From: Cololabis saira
Taxonomy: Eukaryota > Chordata > Actinopteri > Beloniformes > Belonidae
Assembly (NCBI RefSeq): GCF_033807715.1
Contig: NC_084597.1
Coordinates: forward strand, 6,245,847 to 6,309,846
Length of the DNA stretch: 64,000 bases
Direction: 5' to 3'
A program made the position numbers and the translations under genes. Positions 24,670-34,631 of the stretch are shown piece after piece (the stretch's first letter is position 1; every line of letters starts with the position of its first letter). The notes under the pieces are model-generated. The model did not search any database, was not told the DNA's origin, and saw nothing but the letters and a program-made list of their open reading frames with translations.

Positions 24670-27600
24670 ACAGACACAGGACGATATGAAGTTGAAATAC
24701 AATTAAAATCCAAATCCAGCTCTATGAATGTAAAGTTATTGTAATGTAATGTTAAAAATGTGTTAGTTTATACCATTCCCAACATATCTATGCATCTCTC
24801 TCTAAATAATGATATCCCTAACTTATTGATACTTATTATTAATAAACTTTATTTAACATATCAAAAGTACAAAATTCCTTTGAGGAAACATTTGTTTGCA
24901 ACTGAAACATAACAAGTTCACAACACACAAGCAAATAAGTATACCTATACATTTTTTCCAAGATAATCTTCTAAGATTAAATTAAAAAATAAAAAATAAA
25001 ATAAAATAATCACAAAATAAAATAATCACAGGGGTTGACATTTCAACAAAAGTGTTTAAGCGTAGCAAGATTGTAACTTAAAGAGCAAGAGACTTTAACA
25101 TGCTTTCACATAAATCATTTATAGACTGATTTTCTTTTGATAGTACCTTTATAGATGTTATATAATTTTTTATTTCGTTTTTAAAACATACTATGGATGG
25201 TATGGAGCCCCTCTGGTGACATTTGAAAAAAATAAAATAATGCGTGGCCACGCATTAATATCTCGTGGCCACAAGATAATTAATGCGTGGCCACGCATTA
25301 TTTTATTTTTTTCAAATGTCACCAGAGGGGCTCCGTAGGATGGTTTGCTGTTTTTCCATTTATTTTTATGTATATAGTTTGTCCAACTATATCCAACTAT
25401 ATACGTGTTGCTGTATTTTGCTTTCCAAGATGGCCGCGATGTTGGACGCGACTGCGCATGTGTGACTCAAATAGGGTAGCGAGTAGCGACACACATCAGG
25501 TAGCGACAGCATCCACACATCTCCAGCCTCCATGTTGGTCTTGTAAGGAATCTTCTAGAAAACCCTCAGGACAGTTGAGAAGATGAAGTTTGTTAAACAC
25601 AAAGTTTCAGATGTTTAATACTGGACCAGACCAAGTTCAATTCACTTCAATTTTATTTATGTGGCGTCTATTACAACAGAAGTTGTCTCTAGGATCTTTC
25701 CAGAGACCCAGAACATGACCCCCGAGCAATCATTACATAAACATACCATAAACAATGGCAGGTAAAAAGTCCCCTAGTGGGAGATAAACCTTAAACAGTG
25801 GCAAGAAAAACTCCCCTTTAGCGGGGAAGAAACCTTGAGCAGGACCTGCATCATAAGGGGGGACCCTCCTGCCGGAGGCCAGCTGTCTGCTGGTCTGAGC
25901 TGCACTCAGGATCTCAGCATCTTCTCTCTAAAACACACTTCAGTCGTACCAGAGGTTGTAGGTTGTGTGTTTTAGTGTCAACGTCACTGAATCTCTGTGT
26001 TCAGATGTCAGTGTTTCACTGCAGACTTTGTTTCTGTTTCTCAGGTGTTCACATTCTCCAGAACATGTATGGATGTGAGTGGGACGATGAAACTGGAGAC
26101 GTTAAAGGTTATTATCAGTTTGGTTATGATGGAGAAGACTTTATAGCTCTGGACCCCGAGAAGATGGACTCATGGATCGCTGCAAACCAAGAGGCTTTTA
26201 AAACCAAAATGAAGTGGGATCATGACAGAGATTCTACGCTATATAAGAAGAAATACTTGACCCAAATTTGTCCTGAGTGGGTGAAGAAGTATGTGAACTA
26301 TGGGAGGAGCTCTCTGATGAGAACAGGTAGTCACATGACCCGACAGTTTTAATAAATACAATCTTTATATGACTCGGTTTAATATTATTGTGATATTGTT
26401 TCTCCTTATGAACACTTTATTCTGTCCTATTTTATTAGCGAGAGGAAGAAAATAGAAGCATCCGACAAATGTTCAGCTCAAAACGCAGCGTCTCGCGTCG
26501 CTGCGGCCAGTTAGGACAGTCCAATAGAAAATAAAGCAATGGAATTGATTTTGTCGCTGACGCTCGCTCGCATCGCATGCATGACACGGTGTTAAGGATG
26601 ATTTATGGTTCCGGGTTACACCAACACAGAGCCTACGGCGCAGGGTACGCCGTGAGCTCCGCCGTACACTACGGCGTAGGGCAGGGGTTACCAATCTTGG
26701 TCCTCAAGGGCCGGTGTCCTGCATGTTTTAGTGTTTTCTCTGCTTTAACACACCTGATTCTAATTAATCATCGTCATCAGCTTGTCATCGAGGTCTGCAC
26801 AATTCTGTTCACGACACAGTCATTTTTATCACAGTGCAATGAAGCAGGGAAACATGTAAAACATGTAGGACACCGGCCCTCGAGGACCAGGATTGGTGAG
26901 CCCTGGCCGTAGGGTCGGCGTCGATTTAATGCAGAACCATAATTCAGGCTTAACTCCGCCGGCCGGAGCTTCCGCCATTTCTTTCATAGCGGTGTATGGC
27001 GTCATTCAGGCAGCCAATCAGCACAGTGCCTCATTATCATAGCCCCGCCCACTCAGAATCCTGCATAGATAATGAGGTTAGAGAATGAGATGATAAAGAC
27101 ATGGTTTAGAGGCTGAATTTCTCATTTATTTAGCAAAAACAATCAAACGCTTGTTTTTAAGACATTCAAGGCCTGTTTAAAATAGGTATTAGATGCCATA
27201 ATAGGTCTCCTTTAATCAGAGGTGGACAGAGTACTCGACCCCAGTACTTGAGTAAGAGTACAAATACTACTGGTCAAAATTTACTCCGTTACAAGTAAAA
27301 GTAGCTCAGTCAAAATATTACTCGAGTAAGAGTAGAAAAGTACTTGCTTTTAAAGGTACTTAAGTATCCAAAAGTAAATGCTTTTAAATTTACTTTAAGT
27401 AAAAGTAAGAGTAAGAGTAAGAGTAAATTTCTTATTTTCCACATCAGTAAATTACTATATTTTTTTATTTTAATTTAATTTTAATTTAATTTAATTTTTT
27501 TTATTTTGTCTGTGGTTTGTCTGTGCCCTCGTTTTTTACTCGGTCGAACTCAAACATTGGGTTAAGATACGGCCAAGGATTTTGTGAAAGTCCCTGCTCC

Positions 27601-30205
27601 GAGTCCGGCTCATTATCAGACTCAGACGACTCAGCGGAGTGTCTTTCTTCTCCTGACGCAGACGTAGCCATTGTTGCGGCTCTGTCTTGACTTGTTGACT
27701 CTGTCTTGACTTGTTGCAGCTCTGTCTTGACTTGTTGCAGTTCTGTCTTGACTTGTTGCAGCTCTGTCTTGACTTGTTGCAGCTCTGTCTTGACTTGTTG
27801 CGGCTCTGTCTTGACTTGTTGCAGCTCTGTCTTGACTTGTTGCAGCTCTGTCTTGACTTGTTGCAGCTCTGTCTTGACTTGTTGCAGCTCTGTCTTGACT
27901 TGTTGCGGCTCTGTCTTGACTTGTTGCAGTTATGTCTTGACTTGTTGCAGTTATGTCTTGACAAACGCAGGCTACTTTGGCGGTATCGTTTTGAGGAGGC
28001 TTGACGTATTTCCGCTTTACGTACATCCCAGTGGAGAGTATGCACTGTGATAGGTCTCCTCCTTTGACAAAAACAGCTTGTGTCCAATAGGATTTTAGGG
28101 AAGAAGAAAAAAGAGCAGACCTGAAAGTAACGAGTACTTTTCAGCCTTCCTAGAAATTTACTCGAGTAAAAGTAAAAATATTTGTCTTGGAAATGTATTC
28201 AAGTAAGAATAAGTACCAAAGAAATCTAATACTCAAGTAAAGTACAAATCCTCTGGATATGTACTTAAGTACAGTACTCAAGTAAATTTACTCCGTTACT
28301 GTCCACCGCTGCCTTTAATACAGACAGTATAAACTGTGTTTCCTCTGCAGAGCATCCTTCAGTGTCTCTCCTCCAGAAAACATCCTCCTCTCCAGTCAGC
28401 TGCCACGCTACAGGTTTCTACCCCAACAGAACCAAGATGTTCTGGAGGAAGGATGGAGAGGAGATCCATGAAGGTGTGGACAAAGGAGAGATCCTCCCCA
28501 ACAACGACGGGACCTTCCAGATGACTGTTGACCTCAGACTTCCATCAAACTCATCCGAGGACTGGACGAAGTACGAATGTCTGTTTCAGCTGTCTGGAGA
28601 CAACGACGACATCGCCAAACTGGACCCAGGACTGATCCGGTCCAATGAACAAAAGAACTATGAACGTAAGACTGAAATCTGAAGGGATGAAGGTCATTAT
28701 AATATTGATAGGTTATACATTTATATATGCATTTTTTATATTCATTTTATCTTCATTTATTACATTATTTTGAGTAAAACATCAAGATCCAGTTTAACTT
28801 CACAGCAGCACATAAACCCCCAAATGTGAATCAGGTTTCCACAAAAGTAAATTAATTCTCAGGATTTAAAGATAAACCTTTTATAGGTCTTTAAAACAAT
28901 AGTTGTTTAGTCGTCATTATTAGTTTGTTATTTCTGTTTACTTACCTTTAACTTACATAAATCAGTGTAATCAGTAACTTACAGGTTTATTTAATTAGAT
29001 TTTTATGTGAATTTAAGTTATTTTAGAGAGGAATTCACAAGTTTGTAAAAGATCACCAGAGAAAGAGAAGTCCGAACAAAACTGAACAAGTTCACGTTCT
29101 CAGTAAATATGTTTAAATAAAGTCATAAAATACATGTTAATGGTATAAAAACATGCAAGGACCGTAAATAGGCTTACGTTTTGTTTTTTTCAGTTTAGTT
29201 CATGAATGTTTGTTTAATAATCAGGTTATTTACCGGTATCTGTTTTTTTTTTTTTTCAACAGCGAAACCAAACAACATGAATCTTCCCTTCGTTGTTACT
29301 CTGGTTCTGGTTGTTCTCGCTGCCGTCATTGTCATTGTGGTTGTCGGACTCAGAGTCACTCTTTACAAAAAGAAAGTTCTTCCTTGTAAAAATGGTGAGA
29401 AATGATTTTATCCTGTCTTCAGTATTTTGATTTTAGGCTTTTATATTTTTATCAATGCAACAGAAACAAAGTAATCAACCAGCCAGGAAAATATTTTTTC
29501 CAAACAAGTGTAAAAACAGAAATATGAATGTTTCATGATTTAAAGGAGAAGTCCCAGTTTTTAACTAACATGTAACAATGTGTCATTTCTTTTTATTTCA
29601 GACAAACGTTCCTTATCTAGTAAGTAAAACGTTTTTCTTTCTTCATCCTCCTTTGTGTTTTTGTCCTGAAGAATTTTTCAGGATTATTTCCTGCAGCTGA
29701 AGATGTTTGTTTTGGATTCAGATCAGATCAGGATGTTAATTAACTTTATTTTTCATCTTACAGTTGACAGTCAAGACAGCAACAAGAAGATGCTTCCAAA
29801 TGACGAACAAAAACCTGAGACAGTGAGTTGATGATTCATTGTTAAACGTCTGTGAATCTTTGTTTGTGTAGAAGAAGCTTGTTGATAGTTTGTCATAAAA
29901 TGAGCGAAGCTAATCAGTAAAATATTGATTGAGATTATTTAGAAGAAAAACGATTATTTCAGAAACTCTACATTCGTATGAATCAAATAACCAAATAACC
30001 TTCCAGTTAAATACTTTAACATAAGTGAGATTTTAATCATTCACATTATCATTTTCCTAAAAATCAGCTTGTTTGTTGGAGCTTCCTGAATGTTTACTGG
30101 ACGTCTGTGTTTTCAGTTTCATGTCAGATTTCTTCTTTTTCTCTTCAGGTTCACCTTTGTTTTGAAGAAGAAACTGCATCAGTATGTTCTCCTCTGAAAA
30201 TGTAA
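15788..30205 (+). CDS. MHC class I heavy chain, U-lineage-like (8 exons, gene span)
   Basis: Exons: 15788-15839, 20932-21189, 26045-26326, 28351-28665, 29263-29394, 29602-29619, 29764-29822, 30149-30205. Every intron is GT-AG; phases are 1 except the last (0), and the total is 390 codons plus TAA. The product would bind peptide with beta2-microglobulin and present it at the cell surface. Visible features are a short leader; alpha1 with the N-Q-T glycosylation site; alpha2 with its Cys pair and the Thr/Lys/Trp (TKMKW) peptide-C-terminus residues; an Ig C1 alpha3 with its Cys pair; one hydrophobic helix followed by basic residues; and a tail. The position of groove Tyr84 is Arg, as usual outside mammals. 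The Tyr expected just before the conserved Trp in alpha1 is absent (Asp-Pro-Gln-Trp), so a non-classical role is possible. Introns 1-3 are loaded with mobile elements. No frameshift or stop was seen. The last two tail exons are the least certain. Confidence 0.88.
17867..17995. mobile_element. CpG-rich TACGGCGTAGGG-family MITE
   Basis: Left part GAGCTGATTTATGGTTCTGC with GACGCAGAGTCTACG, right part GGTGTAACGCAGAAC. Its core folds on itself. Same family as 38106-38236. Confidence 0.65.
19620..19728. mobile_element. TACGGCGTAGGG-family MITE, right half
   Basis: Core GCCTACGGCGTAGGGTACGC leading into GGTGTAACGTGGAACCATAA and the terminal ATCAGCCTT. The left terminus is not present. Another short left-end piece of the family is at about 19935-19960. 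Confidence 0.55.
20932..21189 (+). CDS. Class I exon 2: alpha1 domain
   Basis: Acceptor TTCTTGCAG and donor GTTAGT. It encodes 86 residues starting VTHSLKYFLTGSSG. Recognisable marks are Tyr7 in LKYF, PEFVAVGLVDDVQMVHYD, PKQDWM, and the C-terminal LQQRFNQTGG with Arg at the Tyr84 place and the conserved N-Q-T sequon. The helix start reads DDPQWQRE where the family normally has a Tyr before Trp. The domain is a few residues shorter there than typical fish U-lineage alpha1 (recalled pattern, not aligned). Confidence 0.9.
21951..23708. mobile_element. Foldback element with about 600-bp inverted arms
   Basis: The arms, about 21951-22591 and 23110-23708, are reverse complements with scattered mismatches over their whole length, including ACAAGTTTTACAAATGCA at the outer ends and GCAACTGATGATGAGAAAC-like sequence near the loop. 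The central 520 bp is unique here. A 147-residue open frame (22455-22898) spans arm and loop and shows no known domain. It lies wholly within class I intron 2. Confidence 0.8.
24602..24666. repeat. (AT)n microsatellite
   Basis: Pure AT dinucleotide run. Confidence 0.97.
25204..25334. repeat. Perfect palindromic MITE with 56-bp arms
   Basis: Arms 25204-25259 and 25279-25334 are exact reverse complements around a 19-nt spacer. Each arm also contains the self-complementary TGCGTGGCCACGCA, so three stems are possible. The outer sequence is GGAGCCCCTCTGGTGACA. Perfect identity suggests a recent insertion or gene conversion between arms. Confidence 0.85.
25637..25885. repeat. Common teleost interspersed repeat
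   Basis: Contains TTCAATTTTATTTATGTGGC, AACAGTGGCAAGAAAAACTC and GGGGAAGAAACCTTGAGCAG, a combination known from a widespread fish repeat that I cannot assign to a class with certainty. Confidence 0.6.
26045..26326 (+). CDS. Class I exon 3: alpha2 domain
   Basis: Acceptor TTTCTCAG, donor GTAGTC, 94 residues. Begins GVHILQNMYGCEWDDETG, followed by YDGEDFIALD. Contains TKMKW (Thr143, Lys146, Trp147 equivalents), KKKYLTQIC (Tyr159 equivalent and second Cys) and KKYVNYG (Tyr171 equivalent). Phe stands at the Tyr123 place, a mild change. The disulphide and most peptide-terminus contacts are intact. Confidence 0.92.
26591..26953. mobile_element. TACGGCGTAGGG-family MITE split by a hAT MITE
   Basis: Left part AGGATGATTTATGGTTCCGG through CTACGGCGTAGGG; right part GTAGGGTCGGCGTCGATTTA to CATAATTCAGGC. 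The two halves are separated by 26682-26906. Confidence 0.75.
26682..26906. mobile_element. hAT-type MITE nested in class I intron 3
   Basis: Inverted ends CAGGGGTTACCAATCTTGG and CCAGGATTGGTGAGCCCTGG. The flanking 8-mers GCGTAGGG (26674-26681) and CCGTAGGG (26907-26914) differ at one base, consistent with a hAT target duplication. Relatives at 4291-4501 and 60536-60760. Confidence 0.75.
27501..27671 (-). pseudogene. hAT transposase N-terminal remnant (56 codons)
   Basis: From ATG at 27671 the frame reads MATSASGEERHSAESSESDN, then an acidic stretch and NPWPYLNPMFEFDRVKNEGT, a start that resembles hAT transposases of this fish family (recalled pattern). It then runs into low-complexity DNA and a TAA. 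The BED finger and catalytic domain are missing, so it is non-functional. Confidence 0.6.
27680..27965. repeat. 21-bp tandem array (about 13 units)
   Basis: Unit CTTGACTTGTTGCAGCTCTG plus T, with a few A/G and C/T variants. It sits just 5' of the transposase ATG on the - strand. Because 21 is a multiple of three, frames stay open on both strands (Cys-Leu-Asp-Leu-Leu-like or Ser-Arg-Gln-like repeats). Confidence 0.9.
28351..28665 (+). CDS. Class I exon 4: alpha3 Ig C1 domain
   Basis: Acceptor TCCTCTGCAG, donor GTAAGA, 105 residues. Begins EHPSVSLLQKTSSSPVSCHA, with the Ig Cys pair in VSCHATGFYP and KYECLF and the Trp in MFWRKDGEE. Two sequons (N-R-T and N-S-S) are present. The exon starts only 39 bp after the end of a hAT insertion (27217-28311). 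Confidence 0.92.
29263..29394 (+). CDS. Class I exon 5: connecting peptide and transmembrane helix
   Basis: Preceded by a long T run and CAACAG acceptor; donor GTGAGA. Encodes a short PKPNN linker, a hydrophobic helix of about 22 residues (FVVTLVLVVLAAVIVIVVVG) and the stop-transfer residues LYKKK. Confidence 0.88.
29602..29619 (+). CDS. Class I exon 6: tail micro-exon (18 bp)
   Basis: TTTATTTCAG acceptor and GTAAGT donor flank 18 bases encoding DKRSLS in phase. Micro-exons in the cytoplasmic tail are usual for class I genes. Confidence 0.65.
29764..29822 (+). CDS. Class I exon 7: cytoplasmic tail
   Basis: TCTTACAG acceptor, GTGAGT donor. Encodes IDSQDSNKKMLPNDEQKPET, a Ser/Asp-rich polar tail; exits in phase 0. 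Confidence 0.7.
30149..30205 (+). CDS. Class I exon 8: tail end and stop
   Basis: CTCTTCAG acceptor. Encodes VHLCFEEETASVCSPLKM then TAA at 30203-30205. A hAT-derived repeat starts about 20 bp later, so the 3' UTR is either interrupted or built from it. An AATAAA at 30646-30651 inside that repeat is a possible poly(A) signal. Confidence 0.6.
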   Translation, partial: VHLCFEEETASVCSPLKM

Positions 30206-30226
30206 TGAATTAGTTAGCTGTTCATT

Positions 30227-31569
30227 TCTATTCTTAACCAAAGGGCCGCGGCCCAACGTTGGGCTGCGAGCGCCACCTAGTGGGCGCAAAAAAAATTCAG
30301 TTTTCTAAGTGTGGGCGGCGAGGGCCGCGGGACTGCATAGCGACTCCCGACCAAATGAGGAGAAGACACTGAGCTAGCTGAGGCGGGCCGGAAAGCCGGA
30401 GGAACCGCCCGGCTGAGCAGGAGCAGACGCGTCCCCGCAGAGCGGCAGCGGGCTCCGTCATTACTGCTGAAGGATGGTAGATGCGTGGGCTGAAGTGTCT
30501 GCTGGACTGGACTGTTGTTGCAAAAGCATCGGAAAGTGACTGGGCTGCAGCGCGGAGAGCTGCGGGCTCGTGCCCGTCGCAGCTGATCAGGCTCGGATGA
30601 AGCCCGACACGCTGAGTCCTGACAACTGATTAATTTAATATCTTAAATAAAGTACAATCAAACTAAGTTTTGTTCCCGCTTTATTTTTAAATATGCACAC
30701 TTGTATGCCTGTGTGTGTGTGTTGTTGTAAGGCGGCGCTCCGTGTGTAGACGGCGCCTTTCCACATGGCGCGCCGTGTGTGTGTTTTAAATCCAGAAATG
30801 ACACACCAAACTGGCCGTATGGTCGTCAAAATACGGTAATTAGCTTGGCTCTATATACAGAGATGAGGAGCATAACAGGTGGAAAGGAAAGTTCAACCCA
30901 GAATGGACAGATTCATCCTGGTTCAGTCTTCCCACTGGGACAAAACCAGTGTCTCATACGTTCAGAGACCGGGGTGTTCAAAGTGCGAAAGTGAAACGCC
31001 ACTGAAACAAAACACAAAGTTTTTCATCAAACATATCCACTCAAGTCTGAACTGAAGTCACAGAAAAAAAACTGACCATCTTAAAACACCCATGTTTGAG
31101 TCCAGATACAGCTGTGAAGCAGCTTTCTTCACAATGAACATAATTAAAACTAAATATGAGCACCTTCATGTGTATGAGATCCTGACACCATCCAGCCCAG
31201 ATTTAAAGTCCTGGCAAGAGAAATTAGAGCTCAGTTCTCTCACTGAATGACAGAAAGTGGGGGCATAAGATTAAGGGGAAGAAAGAGAAACTGCAAAACT
31301 GTTCAATTGTTAAGATGTGTTTATATTCATTTATTATAAAAATGTGTTGAGACAATTAACAAAAAAAAGGGGAAATTCAAACTGCTGGTAGAGAAATAAA
31401 ATAAGATAGCATTTGAAAAATAAAATAAAATCTATTTTATTTTTAAGAGAAAAAAATATGTGTAATTCAAGTTACACATGTTAAGTGGCAAATATTTTTG
31501 AAATGTACTTTTTTTAATATAACAGTCAGATGCAGATGTTGATACAACTATGAGGCTACTTGAATATAT

Positions 31570-31607
<38 letters not shown>

Positions 31608-31672
31608 GGTATATATTGTGGCAGGGTGGAGATGGGACACACGCACCTGTAGGTTAAGGTTAAGAACCCCTG
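30227..31672 (+). mobile_element. Decayed hAT element
   Basis: Begins near TTCTTAACCAAAGGGCCGCG and ends GGTTAAGAACCCCTG, which are inverted with respect to each other. The inside carries GC-rich DNA, an ACAC/ATAT run at 31569-31608 and a transposase C-terminal piece. No clear target duplication was identified, so the exact ends are uncertain. Confidence 0.6.
31092..31250 (+). pseudogene. hAT transposase C-terminal (dimerisation) fragment
   Basis: Encodes MFESRYSCEAAFFTMNIIKT then KYEHLHVYEIL, the SCEAAFS.MN..K...R...L..EHL pattern of the hAT C-terminal dimerisation region. Only about 52 codons remain and the upstream catalytic part is absent. Confidence 0.75.
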
Positions 31673-31980
31673 GGATAGAAGAAGCACCTAAAATGTTGAT
31701 ATAATTAGGAAAAGTTCAATCAAGTTGAACGGATTTCAAGATGGCTGCCACTAATCTTCCTGTGTTAGAGTCTCCTTGCAAATCTGCCTAAAGTCACCAA
31801 AATATTATGCCATCCATATGCTATGAAAGCATTATTGATAGTAAAGTGTTTTTTTGGTTCACTTTTTGAGGACATTTGCTCAGTTTGGTGCTTTTTGAAA
31901 GGGGCCTGAGAGCACATGGTGACCAGCAACAGAGCTTCAAGCTTCCTGGAGCATACTATTCTGTAAAAAAGGTTGAAAAC

Positions 31981-32682
31981 ATGGCAACAATAACTAAAAA
32001 GTTGGCAGAGGAGTTGGAAGAGATTAAAAAAACACTCAATTTCATGACTGAGGAGATCAGCAAAGTAGTTAAGCAGCAAGCCAGTCTCTTGGGCCTAGTG
32101 GAAGAAGTCCGTGAGCTGAAGGCCACAATCCAACTTAAAGATCAGAAGATCCAACTGCTGGAAGAAAGGATTGATGATTTGGAGCAGTACTCCAGGGGAA
32201 ATGACTTGATCATCACTGGGCTGGATACCAGACATCGCAGCTATGCCAGGACTGCAGCCAGCGACCAGCAAGGTTTGGATGCACCACCTGAAGAACTGCT
32301 CACACTAGAGACACAAGTTGTTAAATTTTTGAGCAGTAAGTACATTGATCTGGACAGTGAGAACATCTCAGCCTGCCACAGCCTTCCACGTAAGGATAAA
32401 AATGTCAAACCAACCATTGTTGTTCAGTTTAACAACGGGAAGTATAAGATTAATTTACTACGACAGGCAAGAAAACTAAAGGGCACAGGGGTGTACATAA
32501 ACGAACATTTGACAAAGAAAAATGCTGAGATAGCTAGACATAGCCGCATACTCAGAAAACAAAATAAAATTCAAACAACATGGACAAGGAATGGGAAAAT
32601 ATTTATCAAGTTAAATGGATCACCAGAGCAGGCAAAGGTGATTGCAGTGAGGAATTTGAGAGATCTGGAACAATACAAGTGA
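31981..32682 (+). CDS. LINE ORF1 protein (L1/Tx1-like)
   Basis: 233 codons from ATG 31981 (MATITKKLAEELEEIKKTLN); the open frame extends upstream, but this Met fits the coiled-coil start. The N-terminal two fifths is a heptad-rich coiled coil, then DLEQYSRGNDLIITGLDTR marks the start of the RRM-like domain. A C-terminal domain carries KPTIVVQF and RNGKIFIKLNG. Such proteins coat LINE RNA as trimers. It is open and ungapped, followed at 32683 by DNA that lacks the endonuclease of ORF2. Confidence 0.8.
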   Translation: MATITKKLAEELEEIKKTLNFMTEEISKVVKQQASLLGLVEEVRELKATIQLKDQKIQLLEERIDDLEQYSRGNDLIITGLDTRHRSYARTAASDQQGLDAPPEELLTLETQVVKFLSSKYIDLDSENISACHSLPRKDKNVKPTIVVQFNNGKYKINLLRQARKLKGTGVYINEHLTKKNAEIARHSRILRKQNKIQTTWTRNGKIFIKLNGSPEQAKVIAVRNLRDLEQYK

Positions 32683-32872
32683 CAATGGATGCAGCTTGGT
32701 TAGCAAATGGCACACTCAGTGAGGATTGGAAAATGTTTGTTTGGTTTATTGGAACAAAAAGCAAGATAAAGCTTGCAGTATGGAAATAGAATTTGTTGCT
32801 TTTACTTTGAGTGATATCCTGTGCTCTATGATGACAAGAGAGCAGTTGTATTAGTATTAGTCTAATGAGTAT

Positions 32873-33519
32873 TTGTCTAATTTAATTTTGAATTCTGATA
32901 TCACTCTGGAGGAAGTGAGAGCTGCTATACATAAGTCAAAGGTGAAGAAAGCTGTAGGTGTGGAGGAAATCCCTATTGAGGTCCTAAAATCACCGTCACT
33001 TTTAAATGTCCTCTTCTGTTTGATTCAATTTTGTTTTAATTACAGTATTGTTCCCTCAGTTTGGTATAAATCCATAATTAAACCCATCCCCAAATCATTA
33101 AAAAATGATCCAAGGGTACCTTCAAATTACAGGGGAATCCGCCTTCTCAGTACTGTGTATAAATTATACTCTAGTATATTGAATGCCTGGCTGTCCCAGT
33201 ATTTAGAGGCTTTAGAATATTTAGTTGATGAGCAGGGTGGTTTTAGAAAAAAGCGAGCTTGTATTGACCATATTCATTCTGTTTCAACTATTGTAAGAAC
33301 AAGACTTGTAGCTGGTAAATCAACATTTGTATGCTTCGTAGATTTCCAAAAAGCTTTTGACTGGATTCACAGAGATCTGCTTGCTTTAAAACTTTTAAAA
33401 GCAGGGGTGAATGGTAGATTCTATAAAACACTTAAATCAATGTATAGTTGGGGTTAAACAAGGTGATATTCTTTACCCTAATCTGTTTGCTATTTATGTT
33501 AATGATTTGGCCCTTACCA
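32873..33519 (+). pseudogene. LINE reverse transcriptase fragment, frameshifted
   Basis: The frame EVRAAIHKSKVKKAVGVEEI leads to SNYRGIRLLSTVYKLYSSIL, EQGGFRKKRACIDHIHSVST and FVCFVDFQKAFDWIHRDLLA (motif A with catalytic Asp). It stops at 33457, but VKQGDILYPNLFAIYVNDLA continues in another frame, so there is a frameshift near 33450. The endonuclease is deleted upstream, and the YxDD region is lost where a piggyBac-like MITE is inserted. Non-functional. Confidence 0.85.
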
Positions 33520-33523
33520 TTAA

Positions 33524-33846
33524 AGGAGCATGAGGCTCCTTTTAAGAAATGAGACTCTCTAGCGCCACCATTCACAACAGTAATGCCAACAGTGAAGCCG
33601 GCACGGGAGAACGGGAAGAACGTGCATGCAGCGTCATGTGATGTCACATCTGCAGGACAGCGCGGGAAACTCGGGACCGAATTGCAGCACATTTTCCAGC
33701 ACACAGCCTGTTCAAGACAACGGAGAGATACACTAGAGGATCATTCTTTTTGATTTGGAACGCTTCATCTGACATTATTACTAGAAAACTTAAAATGTAT
33801 ACGGATTTTTTTCATAAATCCTGCCACAATCCGGCCTCAAGCTCCT
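33524..33846. mobile_element. piggyBac-like MITE, 323 bp
   Basis: Inverted ends AGGAGCATGAGGC and GCCTCAAGCTCCT, flanked on both sides by TTAA (33520-33523 and 33847-33850), the piggyBac target. It interrupts or abuts the LINE reverse transcriptase. No coding sequence. Confidence 0.75.
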
Positions 33847-33850
33847 TTAA

Positions 33851-34630
33851 AGCAGCACAACGTAACTTTCAGCTTTTCTGAGTTTGGCGGCATCTTTTGG
33901 ACAAAAGCGGTAGTGCTTTACCAGAAAGAACACTACGTTTCCCATGAGCACCAGCGCGTACTGCCGGAAAACTCCTGTCCCGTCGCTGCATTTGTTTTGA
34001 GAGAAGACGGGACGCTTTTCTGTTTCACCAAGTGAACAGACGGAATGCAAAAAAAAAAGATGTTAAACTGCTGGAAAGGAACTGGAATTTACCGGGATAC
34101 CTTAAACAAGGAAGCCAGGGAGCAGTATATGGAGAAAATAATGATTATTAACGGTCTGGATCCATATGAAATCCCTACTAAAGAATGGAGCTCCTCGTCG
34201 GAGCGCCACTCTTTATAAGGTATTTACTGCCGCAGTTCTGCAGAACCACTCCGGCTACCTTGTTTAGGAGTGTTTGGCAGCTGCTTTGGTAAATGTTTGA
34301 CTCACCATGTATTTCAATAAATTAGTATAATAGTACAACATACAGTACATGTTTTGTATTACTCTTACTTCTCTTTTCTTTTTTTTTGACTGCTATATTA
34401 TGTTGAAGAGGCTCCGAGGCGTGAGCAATATTTTTGTTTTCCTTGTGAGATTATTTTTTTCCTCTGCAGCTACAAATAGAGTTAATATTTTTTCCTCAAC
34501 AAACTAGTTTTATCTGCAGATTGGGGTTAATTGCACCGCAGAGAGCTGGCCAGCAACTGCGTTTAGCTGGAGAAATGGGAAATAAAACCCGTGTTTTAAT
34601 CCGACCCGGTCTGCGTGAGTGTTTGTGGTT
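33851..34630. other. Unassigned repeat-like DNA
   Basis: Starts AGCAGCACAACGTAACTTTC, resembling other fish interspersed repeats, but no ends were found. No gene called. Confidence 0.35.
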
Positions 34631-34631
34631 T

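Larger units (their letters stand above)
21190..26044. other. Class I intron 2 (4.9 kb)
   Basis: Holds the long foldback element, an (AT)n run, a perfect palindrome and a teleost interspersed repeat (listed separately). A further segment at about 23960-24410 (GGAACCCCAGAATGCAGAGA...) looks like common fish LTR-type repeat DNA in reverse, but its limits were not found. Confidence 0.55.
27217..28311 (-). mobile_element. hAT element, 1095 bp, in class I intron 3
   Basis: Termini CAGAGGTGGACAGAGTACTC and ...ACTGTCCACCGCTG. Perfect 8-bp target duplication CCTTTAAT at 27209-27216 and 28312-28319. Same family as 6422-7300 but carrying extra internal DNA: a transposase N-terminal remnant and a 21-bp tandem array. 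Strand is given by the transposase remnant. The right end lies 39 bp from exon 4. Confidence 0.92.

Noticed and set aside
27536..28087. Open frames of 97-183 residues, one looking like leucine-rich repeats
   Set aside because: They come from a 21-bp tandem array whose length is a multiple of three, inside a hAT element.
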